A DNA stretch of 64,000 nucleotides, from positions 1,106,239-1,170,238 of the forward strand of contig NZ_NWUS01000001.1 of assembly GCF_014048475.1 (NCBI RefSeq). The letters are read 5' to 3'. The notes beneath the pieces were generated by a model. It saw only the letters and a list, made by a program, of their open reading frames with translations. It did not search any database and was not told the origin of the DNA. Origin of the DNA: Bombella favorum. GTDB lineage: Bacteria; Pseudomonadota; Alphaproteobacteria; Acetobacterales; Acetobacteraceae. The translations under genes were made by a program, and so were the position numbers. Positions 63,963 through 64,000 of the stretch are shown here, in pieces; within the stretch, counting starts at the first letter, position 1; every line of letters begins with the position of its first letter.

Positions 63963-64000
63963 GTAGTGGGTGGTATATATAGAGAGAGGGTGAGCGAGGG

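Overview
The window (about 57% GC by eye, more AT-rich in a few promoter regions and around the CRISPR leader) looks like an alphaproteobacterial chromosome, most likely from an acetic acid bacterium (Acetobacteraceae). The support is protein-level: RecA, the hom-glpX-recJ block, the DUF934/DUF2849 sulfite-reduction operon and a FolB-FolK fusion all have that flavour. An insect- or bee-associated genus such as Bombella or Saccharibacter would fit, but genus cannot be fixed from this sequence alone. I see no insertion sequences, phage genes or rRNA.

Layout. 0.2-5.4 kb: rpmJ, a TPR protein, priA, xerC and a periplasmic retropepsin-like protease. 5.5-10.9 kb: tRNA-Asp, the queE-queC-queD operon for preQ0, and, convergent to it, folE-folBK-folP, followed on the same strand by a DsbA-like oxidoreductase. 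FolE makes the pterin that both QueD and the folate genes consume. 11-22.7 kb: a divergent GGT-family lipoprotein, recA, a ferritin-like protein, a ClpP paralogue, a lipoprotein, an aminotransferase, hom-glpX-recJ and tRNA-Glu.

22.9-34.1 kb holds the most interesting block, a compact aryl polyene (xanthomonadin-like) pigment cluster. A XanB2-type chorismatase would supply a hydroxybenzoate starter. An acyl carrier protein, an AMP-ligase fused to a hot-dog dehydratase, a ketosynthase with its chain-length-factor-like partner and a second dehydratase would build the polyene. An LpxL-like acyltransferase, a LolA-like protein and an MMPL pump would anchor and export it, and a halogenase-like flavoprotein would tailor it. 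No ketoreductase, glycosyltransferase or ammonia lyase is present in the block.

34-54.6 kb: DoxX, an argP-like/argO-like divergent pair, a large autotransporter, then genes that largely concern sulfur and iron: an Rrf2 regulator divergent from cysK, a short-chain dehydrogenase with an FNR-type box, a TauD-family dioxygenase with an amino-acid permease and a TonB receptor, the cysG-DUF2849-cysI-DUF934 operon and a Fur-box-controlled siderophore receptor.

54.8-63.7 kb: a complete type I-E CRISPR-Cas locus (cas3, cse1, cse2, cas7, cas5, cas6e, cas1, cas2, then a 7-repeat array), all read on the minus strand, followed by an initiator tRNA-Met. Several convergent gene pairs share bidirectional terminators.
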